Below, one piece after another: positions 43,936 to 52,074 of a DNA stretch of 55,153 bases. A program made the position numbers and the translations under genes. Location: contig NZ_JAUOSF010000014.1 of the NCBI RefSeq assembly GCF_030548465.1, positions 1 through 55,153 on the forward strand. The letters run 5' to 3'. Each line of letters opens with the position of its first letter. Positions within the stretch are counted from its first letter, which is position 1. The stretch comes from Tamlana sp. 2_MG-2023. Lineage in GTDB: Bacteria > Bacteroidota > Bacteroidia > Flavobacteriales > Flavobacteriaceae. The notes below the pieces were generated by a model, which had not been told where the DNA came from, ran no database searches, and worked only from the letters and a program-made list of their open reading frames with translations.

Positions 43936-45483
43936 TTAGTTTTCTGCGATTTCGATTTCTTCTGCTTCAATTACATGTTCATTATCTTCAGCACCATGAG
44001 TTAATCTTTTTAATGGTTTCAGTATTAAAATAAATAGACCACCTATGATGACTGTAAATATAAAGATGCCTGAAAAGATGGCAAATTCACCAAAATCTGA
44101 AGCTGATTCTCCTAGAATTCCAGCGACTTTATTTCCTAAACCTGAAGACGCGAAATAAACCCCCATCATTAAGGATGCATATTTTGCAGGGGCTAATTTT
44201 GTTATAAAGGATAATGCCACTGGCGATAAACATAATTCACCAATGGTATGAAAAAGATATGCAAGAACTAACCAAAGCATGCTTGAAGATCCCGATTTTT
44301 CAAATTCCATCACCGCAAATACCATAAATAGAAATCCGAAGCCCATGATGATGATACCCGTAGCCATTTTAAATAAAGAAGAGGCCTCTTTGCCTTTTAA
44401 CTTTCGTTTTGCCCAAAGGCTTGCTACTAAAGTTGCAAAAATGATTATGAAGCCTGCATTTAAACTTTGAAACATAATGGTTGGCACTTGCCACCCGAAT
44501 AACATGCGATCTGTTTTCGTATCTGTGTAAATGTTCATTAATCCTCCAGCCTGTTCAAAAGCACCCCAGAAGATAATTACCATAATAAATGAAAGTAATA
44601 ATACAATAAAGCGATCTTTAAAAACTTGTGTTTCTAGCTCTCTATAAATCATCATTAAAAGTGCAGCAATAGCCGCTAAGAATAGGAATAATAAACCATA
44701 ACCCCAATCCATAAAATACCAACCAACAAATGAAGCTGTTACTAAGATTGCTGTAATAAATAGTTGTTTTGGAGATTGTAATAATTTGCCATATAACTTA
44801 CCGTAAGACACTTCATCATCTGCATTGGTCGCTTCAGTGTGATTACCTACTTGTGCTAAGTATTTTTGACCACCGATATAGTTAATTAGGCCTAAAACCA
44901 TAACTACTCCAGCCAATCCAAATCCGGCGTGCCAACCATAATTAGCAACTACAAAACCAACAATTAAGGTCGCTAAAAGTGAACCTAAATTTATACCGAT
45001 ATAGAAAATACTAAAGCCTTTATCGCGACGAATATCGCCCTGTTGGTATAAACCTCCAACCATAGTCGAAATGTTTGGTTTCAACAATCCAACACCAACA
45101 ATGACCAAACCTAAACCTGTATAAAAAGCCCAAATATCGGTAAGCACTAGAACACCGTGCCCTAAACAGAGGATAATAGCGCCGTAGAGTACGGCTTTTT
45201 TCTGACCGATTAACTTATCGGCAATCATACCTCCAGGGATTGCAATAATATAAACTAACATCGTGTACCAGCCATATAAAGCTAGCGCTTCTTTACTGGT
45301 CCAACCTAAACCAACTCCTCTAGTATCATCCCCTAAAGTCGAAGCTGTCATGTATAAAACCAAAATGGCCCGCATTCCATAATACGAAAAACGTTCCCAC
45401 ATTTCGGTTAAAAATAAAATATACAAGCCAATAGGTTGGCCAAACAATTCTTTTTGATGTGGTTTTACTACCGTATCTGCCAT
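43936..45483 (-). CDS. POT-family proton-coupled oligopeptide transporter
   Basis: A 515-residue POT/PTR2 transporter with E-M-W-E-R-F-S-Y-Y (~27-35), G-L-L-K-P-N-I-S in the PTR2 signature and the E-Q-A-G-G-L motif shared with its neighbour. It should import small peptides across the inner membrane. Together with the paralogue downstream and the dipeptidyl peptidase upstream, all on one strand with short gaps, it forms a plausible peptide-uptake unit: cleavage outside, uptake inside. The two POT genes probably arose by duplication. Confidence 0.95.
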   Translation of the reverse strand: MADTVVKPHQKELFGQPIGLYILFLTEMWERFSYYGMRAILVLYMTASTLGDDTRGVGLGWTSKEALALYGWYTMLVYIIAIPGGMIADKLIGQKKAVLYGAIILCLGHGVLVLTDIWAFYTGLGLVIVGVGLLKPNISTMVGGLYQQGDIRRDKGFSIFYIGINLGSLLATLIVGFVVANYGWHAGFGLAGVVMVLGLINYIGGQKYLAQVGNHTEATNADDEVSYGKLYGKLLQSPKQLFITAILVTASFVGWYFMDWGYGLLFLFLAAIAALLMMIYRELETQVFKDRFIVLLLSFIMVIIFWGAFEQAGGLMNIYTDTKTDRMLFGWQVPTIMFQSLNAGFIIIFATLVASLWAKRKLKGKEASSLFKMATGIIIMGFGFLFMVFAVMEFEKSGSSSMLWLVLAYLFHTIGELCLSPVALSFITKLAPAKYASLMMGVYFASSGLGNKVAGILGESASDFGEFAIFSGIFIFTVIIGGLFILILKPLKRLTHGAEDNEHVIEAEEIEIAEN

Positions 45484-45530
45484 AATGAATTTTTGAGTTG
45501 GTTATTATTTTTAGTGGTTATTTATTAAAG

Positions 45531-47714
45531 TTACTCTATTAATTTTTCAAATACAAAATCCGACATTTTTTTAAATAAGTGTAATCTTGTATTTCCGCCA
45601 TAAATTCCATGGTTTTTATCTGGATAAATAGCCCAATCAAACTGCTTATCGGCTTGAATTAATGCTTCTACCAAGCGCATAGTGTTTTGAACATGTACAT
45701 TATCATCGGCCGAACCATGGATTAAAAGAAAATCTCCTTTTAATTTATCTACATGATTAATTGGTGAATTTTCATCGTAGCCACTAGCATTTTCCTGAGG
45801 TGTTGTCATGTAACGTTCGGTATAAATCGAATCATAAAAACGCCAACTTGTAACAGGAGCAACTGCCACAGCCATTGTAAACACATCATTACCTTTAAAC
45901 AAACAGTTGCTACTCATAAAGCCACCAAAGCTCCATCCCCAAATACCAATTCTAGTCTCATCAATATACGACAATTCAGCTAATGTTTTTGCTGCTTGTA
46001 TTTGATCTTCTACTTCGTATTTCCCTAATTCCTTTTGGGTTACCTTCTTGAATTCAGCACCTTTAAAACCCGTTCCACGGCCATCTACACAGACCACAAC
46101 AATACCTTTTTGTGCTAAGTATTGATACCAATAATCATTTGCAGAATGCCATGAATTAGCAACTTCCTGAGATCCTGGCCCCGAATATTGCGTCATAAAT
46201 AATGGATATTTCTTGCTTGCGTCGAAATTGGCTGGTTTGATCATCCACATGTTCAAATCGTTACCATTTACTGCCAGCGTACTAAACTCTTTTTCTGAAA
46301 GGTTATAAGCCGAAATACTTTGAGATAAAGCCGCATTATCCTTAATGTTTTTAATAACCTCACCAGATTTTGAATTGTTTAATGTAAATTCTGGAGGTGT
46401 TGAAGCGTTTGAGAACGTATTAATGAAGTATGAAAAATCAGCACTAAAAGCGGCTTCATTAGTACCTTCTTTTGATGATAAACGCTTTTTACTTCGTCCG
46501 TTAAGTTTGATAGCATAAACATCTCGATTAATCGAACCATTTTCAACAGATTGGTAATAAATCACATCTTTGTCTTCGTTGTATCCATAGTAATCGGTCA
46601 CTTCCCAGTTGCCCTTAGTGACTTGATTAATGAGTTCACCTTTTCTATCGTAATGATAAATGTGATTGAAACCGTCCTTTTCACTAGTCCAAATAAAACT
46701 ATTGTCTTCTAAGAATGTTAAGTTATCGGTAACATCTACATAGGCTTTATCAGTTTCAGCTAAAATTAAATCTGCTGAATTCTTTTTCGTATTAATCGCC
46801 CATAAATCCAACTCATTTTGATGTCTATTTAAGAACTGAGCACTTAATACATCCGCATCATTTGTCCATTTTATTCTTGGAATATAAAAATCTTCATATT
46901 TTTTAGTTACTGGTAAGTCTGAAAGTTTTCCGGCTTGCAAATCATATAAATGCAGTGACACTTTTGAATTTGCCTCCCCTGCTTTTGGATATTTAAAAAC
47001 CTGCTGTGTTTGGTAAAGATCTGTTCCGTAAACGTCCATTGAAAATTCAGGAACTTCAGATTCATTAAACCTAATAAAAGCGATTTTATTACTAGCAGCA
47101 TTCCAGTCGAAAGCTCGAACAAAAGCAAATTCTTCTTCGTAAACCCAATCGGTAATACCGTTTATAATTTTATTTTTTTCACCATCAAAGGTTATTTGCC
47201 TCGTTTCATCTGAAACCAAATCCTTCACATATAAATTGTTGTTCTTTGCAAAGGCTACTTTTTGACCATCTGGCGAAAAGGTTGGTTCTTGAATACCATC
47301 TTCTGAAATAAGAGATAAGGTTTCAGATTGAATATCATACACATAATAATGCCCAACAGACGAGCGTCTATAAATAGGCTGTTCATTACTAGCCAAAAGC
47401 ACTTTTTGCTCATCAGCGCTAAAGGTATAATTTGTGAAATAAGCCAATTCCTCTAAATCTGAAGAACTCACTAAGGTTTTTACCTTTTCTAAAGTTTTAT
47501 AATCGTAAATATCTACAGAAGTACTTCGTGTAGCGCGATCGAAATTTAATACAGAATATTGCTGTCCGTTTGACATAGAATGCAAAACATCCATGTATTC
47601 AGTTCTAAAACTGCCGTTTTTCCAAATGTCTTCAAGAGTAATGTCTTTGTTTTGTGCTGAAAGAAAAGAAGTTATAAATAAACAAACACAAAGTGATAAT
47701 TTCAGGTAATTCAT
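45531..47714 (-). CDS. S9-family prolyl/dipeptidyl peptidase (DPP-IV-like)
   Basis: A 727-residue exported serine peptidase: signal peptide (to F-L-S-A-Q, residue ~21), a beta-propeller DPP-IV N-terminal domain (~60-470) and an alpha/beta hydrolase domain with nucleophile S595 in W-G-W-S-F-G-G, acid in G-S-A-D-D-N and His in K-N-H-G-I-Y. A double-Glu motif typical of DPP-IV is visible in D-W-V-Y-E-E-E-F. It releases dipeptides, usually X-Pro or X-Ala, from the N-terminus of peptides in the periplasm. The gene is 47 bp upstream of the POT pair. Confidence 0.95.
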   Translation of the reverse strand: MNYLKLSLCVCLFITSFLSAQNKDITLEDIWKNGSFRTEYMDVLHSMSNGQQYSVLNFDRATRSTSVDIYDYKTLEKVKTLVSSSDLEELAYFTNYTFSADEQKVLLASNEQPIYRRSSVGHYYVYDIQSETLSLISEDGIQEPTFSPDGQKVAFAKNNNLYVKDLVSDETRQITFDGEKNKIINGITDWVYEEEFAFVRAFDWNAASNKIAFIRFNESEVPEFSMDVYGTDLYQTQQVFKYPKAGEANSKVSLHLYDLQAGKLSDLPVTKKYEDFYIPRIKWTNDADVLSAQFLNRHQNELDLWAINTKKNSADLILAETDKAYVDVTDNLTFLEDNSFIWTSEKDGFNHIYHYDRKGELINQVTKGNWEVTDYYGYNEDKDVIYYQSVENGSINRDVYAIKLNGRSKKRLSSKEGTNEAAFSADFSYFINTFSNASTPPEFTLNNSKSGEVIKNIKDNAALSQSISAYNLSEKEFSTLAVNGNDLNMWMIKPANFDASKKYPLFMTQYSGPGSQEVANSWHSANDYWYQYLAQKGIVVVCVDGRGTGFKGAEFKKVTQKELGKYEVEDQIQAAKTLAELSYIDETRIGIWGWSFGGFMSSNCLFKGNDVFTMAVAVAPVTSWRFYDSIYTERYMTTPQENASGYDENSPINHVDKLKGDFLLIHGSADDNVHVQNTMRLVEALIQADKQFDWAIYPDKNHGIYGGNTRLHLFKKMSDFVFEKLIE

Positions 47715-48052
47715 GTAGTATTTTCAATTGATTTTAAGAAGCACATGAAACGTCTAAAAAGCCATAATTTGTAAGATAAAAATTAGTCGATTGTAGGCAT
47801 TTCAATAAAAAAATATTTTTTCTTCAAAATGAACTCAAGATTACTAAAAATTATAGAAAAAACAATCATTATTAACACTTAAATAACACGATTGAAACAA
47901 GATTACCCATATTTGGTTATAATTTGTCACCTTCCTCCTTTAATCTATATTGTTAAAAGTATATTCACGGTGCGCCAAACTGGTTTTAATCAAAAGGCTT
48001 TTACACATAATCTTATCAAGAATACTATCTTTGCACAGCAAATAAAACGGTT
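47715..48052. other. Divergent intergenic region (338 bp)
   Basis: Holds the promoters of the peptidase gene (minus) and the HMG-CoA reductase gene (plus). Apart from the plus-strand promoter element at 48026-48033 I see no gene, RNA or strong repeat; no clear minus-strand TAnnTTTG element was found. Confidence 0.5.
48026..48033 (+). promoter_or_regulatory. Candidate -7 element for the HMG-CoA reductase operon
   Basis: TATCTTTG matches TAnnTTTG and ends 19 bp before the ATG at 48053. The GHMP kinase gene downstream, 3 bp after the reductase, should share this promoter. Confidence 0.55.
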
Positions 48053-49369
48053 ATGAGTAAAACGATTTCTGGCTTTTCTAAACTTTCTAAATCAAAAAAA
48101 ATTGATTGGATTGTTGACACTTATTTTTCAAATGCTGAAGATGCCAAAACCATATTAAAACAATATTGGAACACGAACGATAAACTACAACAACTTCATG
48201 ATGAGTTTATAGAAAATACCATAACCAATTATTATTTACCACTTGGCGTCGCTCCAAATTTCTTAATAAACGACACCTTATACACCATCCCGATGGCTAT
48301 TGAGGAAAGCTCGGTAGTCGCTGCAGCCAGTAAAGCTGCTAAATTTTGGTTGGATCGTGGAGGATTTAAAACCACAGTGATTTCTACAACAAAAATAGGT
48401 CAAGTACACTTTATGTACAAAGGTGAATTTGAAAAACTAAAATCATTTTTCACTTTAATAAAGCCCAAACTTATTCAAGATTCTGAAGCAATTACGAAAA
48501 ACATGACCAAACGTGGTGGTGGCATTTTAGATATTGAATTGCGCGATAAAACGGCTGAAATGGAAAATTATTTTCAGCTTCACGTCTCTTTTGAAACGCT
48601 AGACGCCATGGGTGCTAACTTTATAAATTCGTGTTTAGAGCAATTTGCAAAAACCTTTAAATCTGAAGCATTAAATTTTAATTTATTTTCTGAAGAAGAA
48701 AAGCAAATTGAAATCGTTATGAGTATTTTATCTAACTACGTACCAGATTGTTTAGTACGTGCGGAGGTTAATTGTCCTGTTGAAAATTTAAGCGAAGATC
48801 CTAATATTTCAGGTGAAGCCTTTGCGCGTAAATTTATGCAGGCTGTTCATATTGCTGAAATAGAACCCTACCGTGCTGTAACCCATAACAAAGGCGTTAT
48901 GAATGGAATCGATGCTGTTGTTTTGGCCACAGGAAACGATTTTAGAGCAGTTGAAGCTGGCGTACACGCCTATGCCTCTAGAAATGGTCGTTATAGTAGT
49001 CTATCGCATGCTGAAATAGAAAATGGTATTTTTAAATTTTGGATGGAAATTCCTTTGGCATTAGGCACCGTTGGCGGTTTAACCGGATTGCATCCTTTAG
49101 TAAAATTATCCTTAGAAATGCTGCATAAACCTTCCGCAAAAGAATTGATGCAAATTGTTGCCGTAGCAGGATTGGCTCAAAATTTTGCCGCATTACGTTC
49201 ATTGACAACAACCGGAATTCAACAAGGCCATATGAAAATGCATTTAATGAATATTTTAAATCAATTTGAAGCCAATGCTTCTGAAAAAACAGCGATAACA
49301 AAACATTTTGAAACCAATGCCGTGACTCATAACGCCGTCATTGAAGCATTAAAAGCACTAAGAGACTAA
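48053..49369 (+). CDS. Hydroxymethylglutaryl-CoA reductase, class II
   Basis: A 438-residue class II HMG-CoA reductase. Landmarks are the substrate-binding E84-E85-S-S-V-V-A-A-A segment, cofactor motif D184-A-M-G-A-N, catalytic K280 in H-N-K-G-V-M-N-G-I-D, and G-N-D-F-R-A-V. A catalytic His is probable in the C-terminal part (G-H-M-K-M-H). Class II enzymes were named for mevalonate breakdown, but in Bacteroidota with a GHMP kinase next door they more likely make mevalonate for isoprenoids. That direction is inferred from context. It is co-transcribed with the kinase. Confidence 0.95.
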   Translation: MSKTISGFSKLSKSKKIDWIVDTYFSNAEDAKTILKQYWNTNDKLQQLHDEFIENTITNYYLPLGVAPNFLINDTLYTIPMAIEESSVVAAASKAAKFWLDRGGFKTTVISTTKIGQVHFMYKGEFEKLKSFFTLIKPKLIQDSEAITKNMTKRGGGILDIELRDKTAEMENYFQLHVSFETLDAMGANFINSCLEQFAKTFKSEALNFNLFSEEEKQIEIVMSILSNYVPDCLVRAEVNCPVENLSEDPNISGEAFARKFMQAVHIAEIEPYRAVTHNKGVMNGIDAVVLATGNDFRAVEAGVHAYASRNGRYSSLSHAEIENGIFKFWMEIPLALGTVGGLTGLHPLVKLSLEMLHKPSAKELMQIVAVAGLAQNFAALRSLTTTGIQQGHMKMHLMNILNQFEANASEKTAITKHFETNAVTHNAVIEALKALRD

Positions 49370-49372
49370 ACC

Positions 49373-50278
49373 GTGAAAAGCAAAACCTTTTACAGCAACG
49401 GAAAACTACTTATATCTGGTGAATATGTCGTTCTCGATGGCGCCATTTCACTTGCTGTACCTACCAAGTACGGACAATCATTAACAGTAACACCTATTGC
49501 TCAATCTGAAATTATTTGGATCAGTTATGATCATGAAGACCAGATTTGGTTTGAAGGTACTTTCAATTTAGAAAATTTTTCTTCGGAAGAACAAAACGAT
49601 ATCTCGCAACGTATTGTTCAAATACTAGAAGCTACAAAAACGTTAAATCCTCAGTTTTTAAGTACTTCGGAAGGCTTTAAAATAGAAACAAGATTAGATT
49701 TCCCAAGAAATTGGGGACTGGGAACATCTTCCTCACTTATCAATAATATTGCGAATTGGGCCCATGTCGATCCTTATCAACTTTTAGAAAAAACATTTGG
49801 TGGCAGTGGTTATGATATCGCTTGCGCGGAAAATGACACACCCATAACCTATCAACGAAACAACAAAATACCAACAATCAAACCCGCTGGCTTTAACCCT
49901 TCTTTTAAAGATGAACTCTATTTTGTTCATTTGAATAAAAAGCAAAACAGTCGAGAAGGCATAAAACATTACAAAGAAGCTAAATCAACTTATCAGTTTT
50001 CAGTAGAAACGATTAATGACATCACTTCAAAAATGCTCAGCGCAACACAACTTGAAGAATTTCAAGAATTGATGAGACTTCATGAAAATTACATTTCAGA
50101 AATAACGAAACAGGCTACTGTCAAAGCTATATATTTTGAGGACTTTGAAGGTGCTATAAAAAGCTTAGGTGCTTGGGGTGGCGATTTTGTGTTAGTGGCT
50201 TCTAAAAACAATCCAACAAATTATTTTAAGGCCAGAGGATTTCATACGGTTATTCCTTATGAAAACATGGTACTTTAG
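49373..50278 (+). CDS. GYDIA-type GHMP kinase
   Basis: A 301-residue GHMP-superfamily kinase related to mevalonate and phosphomevalonate kinases. It has K-L-L-I-S-G-E-Y-V-V near residue 11, the ATP loop G115-L-G-T-S-S-S, G143-G-S-G-Y-D-I-A150 (which gives this subgroup its name) and a C-terminal G-A-W-G-G-D-F. The start is a GTG 3 bp after the reductase stop. The pairing with HMG-CoA reductase points to the mevalonate route; the exact substrate is not certain. It overlaps the convergent transporter gene by 4 bp at its 3' end. Confidence 0.9.
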   Translation: MKSKTFYSNGKLLISGEYVVLDGAISLAVPTKYGQSLTVTPIAQSEIIWISYDHEDQIWFEGTFNLENFSSEEQNDISQRIVQILEATKTLNPQFLSTSEGFKIETRLDFPRNWGLGTSSSLINNIANWAHVDPYQLLEKTFGGSGYDIACAENDTPITYQRNNKIPTIKPAGFNPSFKDELYFVHLNKKQNSREGIKHYKEAKSTYQFSVETINDITSKMLSATQLEEFQELMRLHENYISEITKQATVKAIYFEDFEGAIKSLGAWGGDFVLVASKNNPTNYFKARGFHTVIPYENMVL

Positions 50279-51390
50279 CGCTTTTCAGTTTCTGAAATAG
50301 TATTTCCAGCATCATCAGTAGGTCTTTTGTGCCAATATGAGGCTAAAATAGACCCCGAAATATTCATTAATGGGCCGAAAACCGCAGGCGCCAATCCCAT
50401 GGTTGCAATTTTACCAAGAGAATTTGCAATTCCTGAAGCCAAACCGCCATTTTGCATACCAACCTCTAAAGCAATCGTTCTAGCATCCTGATCGTTAAGC
50501 TTTAGTAACTTAGCATACCAGTAACCTAAGAAATAACCAAAAAGATTATGGATTAAGACCAAAACCATTAATAGGGCGCCCATTTCTAATAAATTATCAC
50601 GACCAGCAGCTGTAATAACTAGAATGATAGCCCAAATTCCAAACATAGAAATAAAAGGTAGTATCTTTCTAAAGCTATCCATTTTTTCCTTTAATAAGTG
50701 ATTCACAAGCAAACCAGCCCCGATTGGTAAAAGAATCATCTTAACGATACTCCACATCATAGTTAAAACATCAATTTCAATAAATTCGCCAGCAAAAACT
50801 TTCATTAAAAGCGGTGTTACAAATGGTGCTATCAAAGTGGCTATAGAAGTAATCGTTATTGAGAGTGCTAAATTAGCTTTAGCTAAATACGCCATCACAT
50901 TGGAAGCGACCCCACTAGGAGAACATCCTATTAGTACAATTCCTGCAGCTATTTCAGGAGGAAAACCACTGAATTTAGCAAGGATAAATCCCATTATAGG
51001 CATGATACCAAGCTGTGCGGAAACACCAACAAAAACCCCTTTTGGCGATTTTATAACCGCTCCAAAATCTTTGACACTCATCGAAGTTCCCATACCAAAC
51101 ATAATAAGTTGGATTAAAGGCGTGATGAGGATAGTCAATTTAACATCTCCGATACTCACAAAATATTGCGGATAATAAAGTGCTAAAACTACACCTGCGA
51201 AAATGATTGCTGTAAAAACAAATCCATTTAACGATTCATAACCTTTAAAGCCAAAGGCTAACAAACAGAAAAAAGCGATCAATAGCGGCCCTGAATCTGC
51301 GATATTTCCAGTAAAAACAAGACCTAAACTAATAATTAAAAGTAACAAGGCCAGTACAAGGGCAGCAGCATAAATATTAAGTTTACTCAT
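50275..51390 (-). CDS. Bile acid:sodium symporter (BASS)-family transporter
   Basis: A 371-residue inner-membrane protein with about ten hydrophobic segments, of the BASS family. Typical stretches are M-F-G-M-G-T-S-M-S-V, I-G-C-S-P-S-G-V-A-S-N-V (the broken-helix sodium site) and E-V-G-M-Q-N-G-G-L-A. Members import organic anions such as pantoate, pyruvate or bile acids with sodium; the substrate here is unknown. It is convergent with the GHMP kinase and overlaps it by 4 bp. Confidence 0.93.
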   Translation of the reverse strand: MSKLNIYAAALVLALLLLIISLGLVFTGNIADSGPLLIAFFCLLAFGFKGYESLNGFVFTAIIFAGVVLALYYPQYFVSIGDVKLTILITPLIQLIMFGMGTSMSVKDFGAVIKSPKGVFVGVSAQLGIMPIMGFILAKFSGFPPEIAAGIVLIGCSPSGVASNVMAYLAKANLALSITITSIATLIAPFVTPLLMKVFAGEFIEIDVLTMMWSIVKMILLPIGAGLLVNHLLKEKMDSFRKILPFISMFGIWAIILVITAAGRDNLLEMGALLMVLVLIHNLFGYFLGYWYAKLLKLNDQDARTIALEVGMQNGGLASGIANSLGKIATMGLAPAVFGPLMNISGSILASYWHKRPTDDAGNTISETEKR

Positions 51391-51556
51391 ATCTTTTTTA
51401 CAGTATAAAAATCTTAGGATAAGCCTATAAGCTTAATCAATAAAATGAAATATCAAATTTGGTTTAGCATCGATGAATATAAGAAAAAAAGCACTTTTAA
51501 TGAAGTACAAGTTATTTTAAAAAGGCATATTTTTTTATTCTTTATCCTATCGGATA

Positions 51557-51592
51557 AAAAAAATCTCAGATTAATTACTAACCTGAGATTTT
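51557..51592 (-). terminator. Intrinsic terminator downstream of the DsbD_N-like gene
   Basis: Arms aaaatctcag (51560-51569) and ctgagatttt (51583-51592) form a 10-bp stem with a 13-nt loop; on the minus strand a long T run follows. A second small palindrome (tttatcc-tatc-ggataaa, 51541-51558) adjoins it. Confidence 0.8.
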
Positions 51593-51618
51593 ATAACATA
51601 AATTTTATTTTGATGTTT

Positions 51619-52065
51619 TTATTTTATCTTAAAAACAAGATCTATTTCTGTTGGAGCTAAACACTGTGTGTCGTTACAAACCATGAATTCTACAACAGCT
51701 TTTATATTAAACGTTTCTTTGTTTTTAAGCTTCACACGTTGTTTAAATTGTGCTTCCTTATCAAAAAACTTAATAACCATTTCGAAAACTGGATCGTTTA
51801 CTTTATGTCCATCACCCTCTTTTGTATTCCCTTTTTTTAAATAATTTGAGTTGCCTTCAAAAGTAAAGCTAGTAGGAATTGGACCATTTTCAGGAACCGA
51901 TTGCGAATATAAATGCCAGCCCGCTTCTATTTTTGCAGTGGCTATTAATAAAGCCTCAGTATCTGAAATCTTCTTAACAGCTGTATTCCATTTCACAGGA
52001 TTATGAATCTGAGAAAAAGCCATTGTACTAAGTAGTAAGGCTAAAATTAAAACAAATCTTTTCAT
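51619..52065 (-). CDS. Exported DsbD N-terminal-domain-like protein
   Basis: A 148-residue protein: signal peptide (M-K-R-F-V-L-I-L-A-L-L... F-S-Q, ~19 residues) and one immunoglobulin-like domain of the DsbD N-terminal (DsbDalpha-like) type, with W-H-L-Y-S-Q and the cysteine pair V-C-N-D-T-Q-C-L-A-P. In full-length DsbD this domain passes electrons from the membrane part to periplasmic partners. Here it stands alone without membrane or thioredoxin domains, so it must work with partners encoded elsewhere. It lies 9 bp downstream of the M16 peptidase gene. Confidence 0.88.
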   Translation of the reverse strand: MKRFVLILALLLSTMAFSQIHNPVKWNTAVKKISDTEALLIATAKIEAGWHLYSQSVPENGPIPTSFTFEGNSNYLKKGNTKEGDGHKVNDPVFEMVIKFFDKEAQFKQRVKLKNKETFNIKAVVEFMVCNDTQCLAPTEIDLVFKIK

Positions 52066-52074
52066 ACACTAAAT

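Noticed and set aside
51445-51660. 71-codon plus-strand frame between the BASS-transporter gene and the DsbD_N-like gene
   Set aside because: It runs through the terminator hairpins and into the coding region of the DsbD_N-like gene on the other strand. Composition is A+T-driven (F, I, K, N, L) and no motif is visible.
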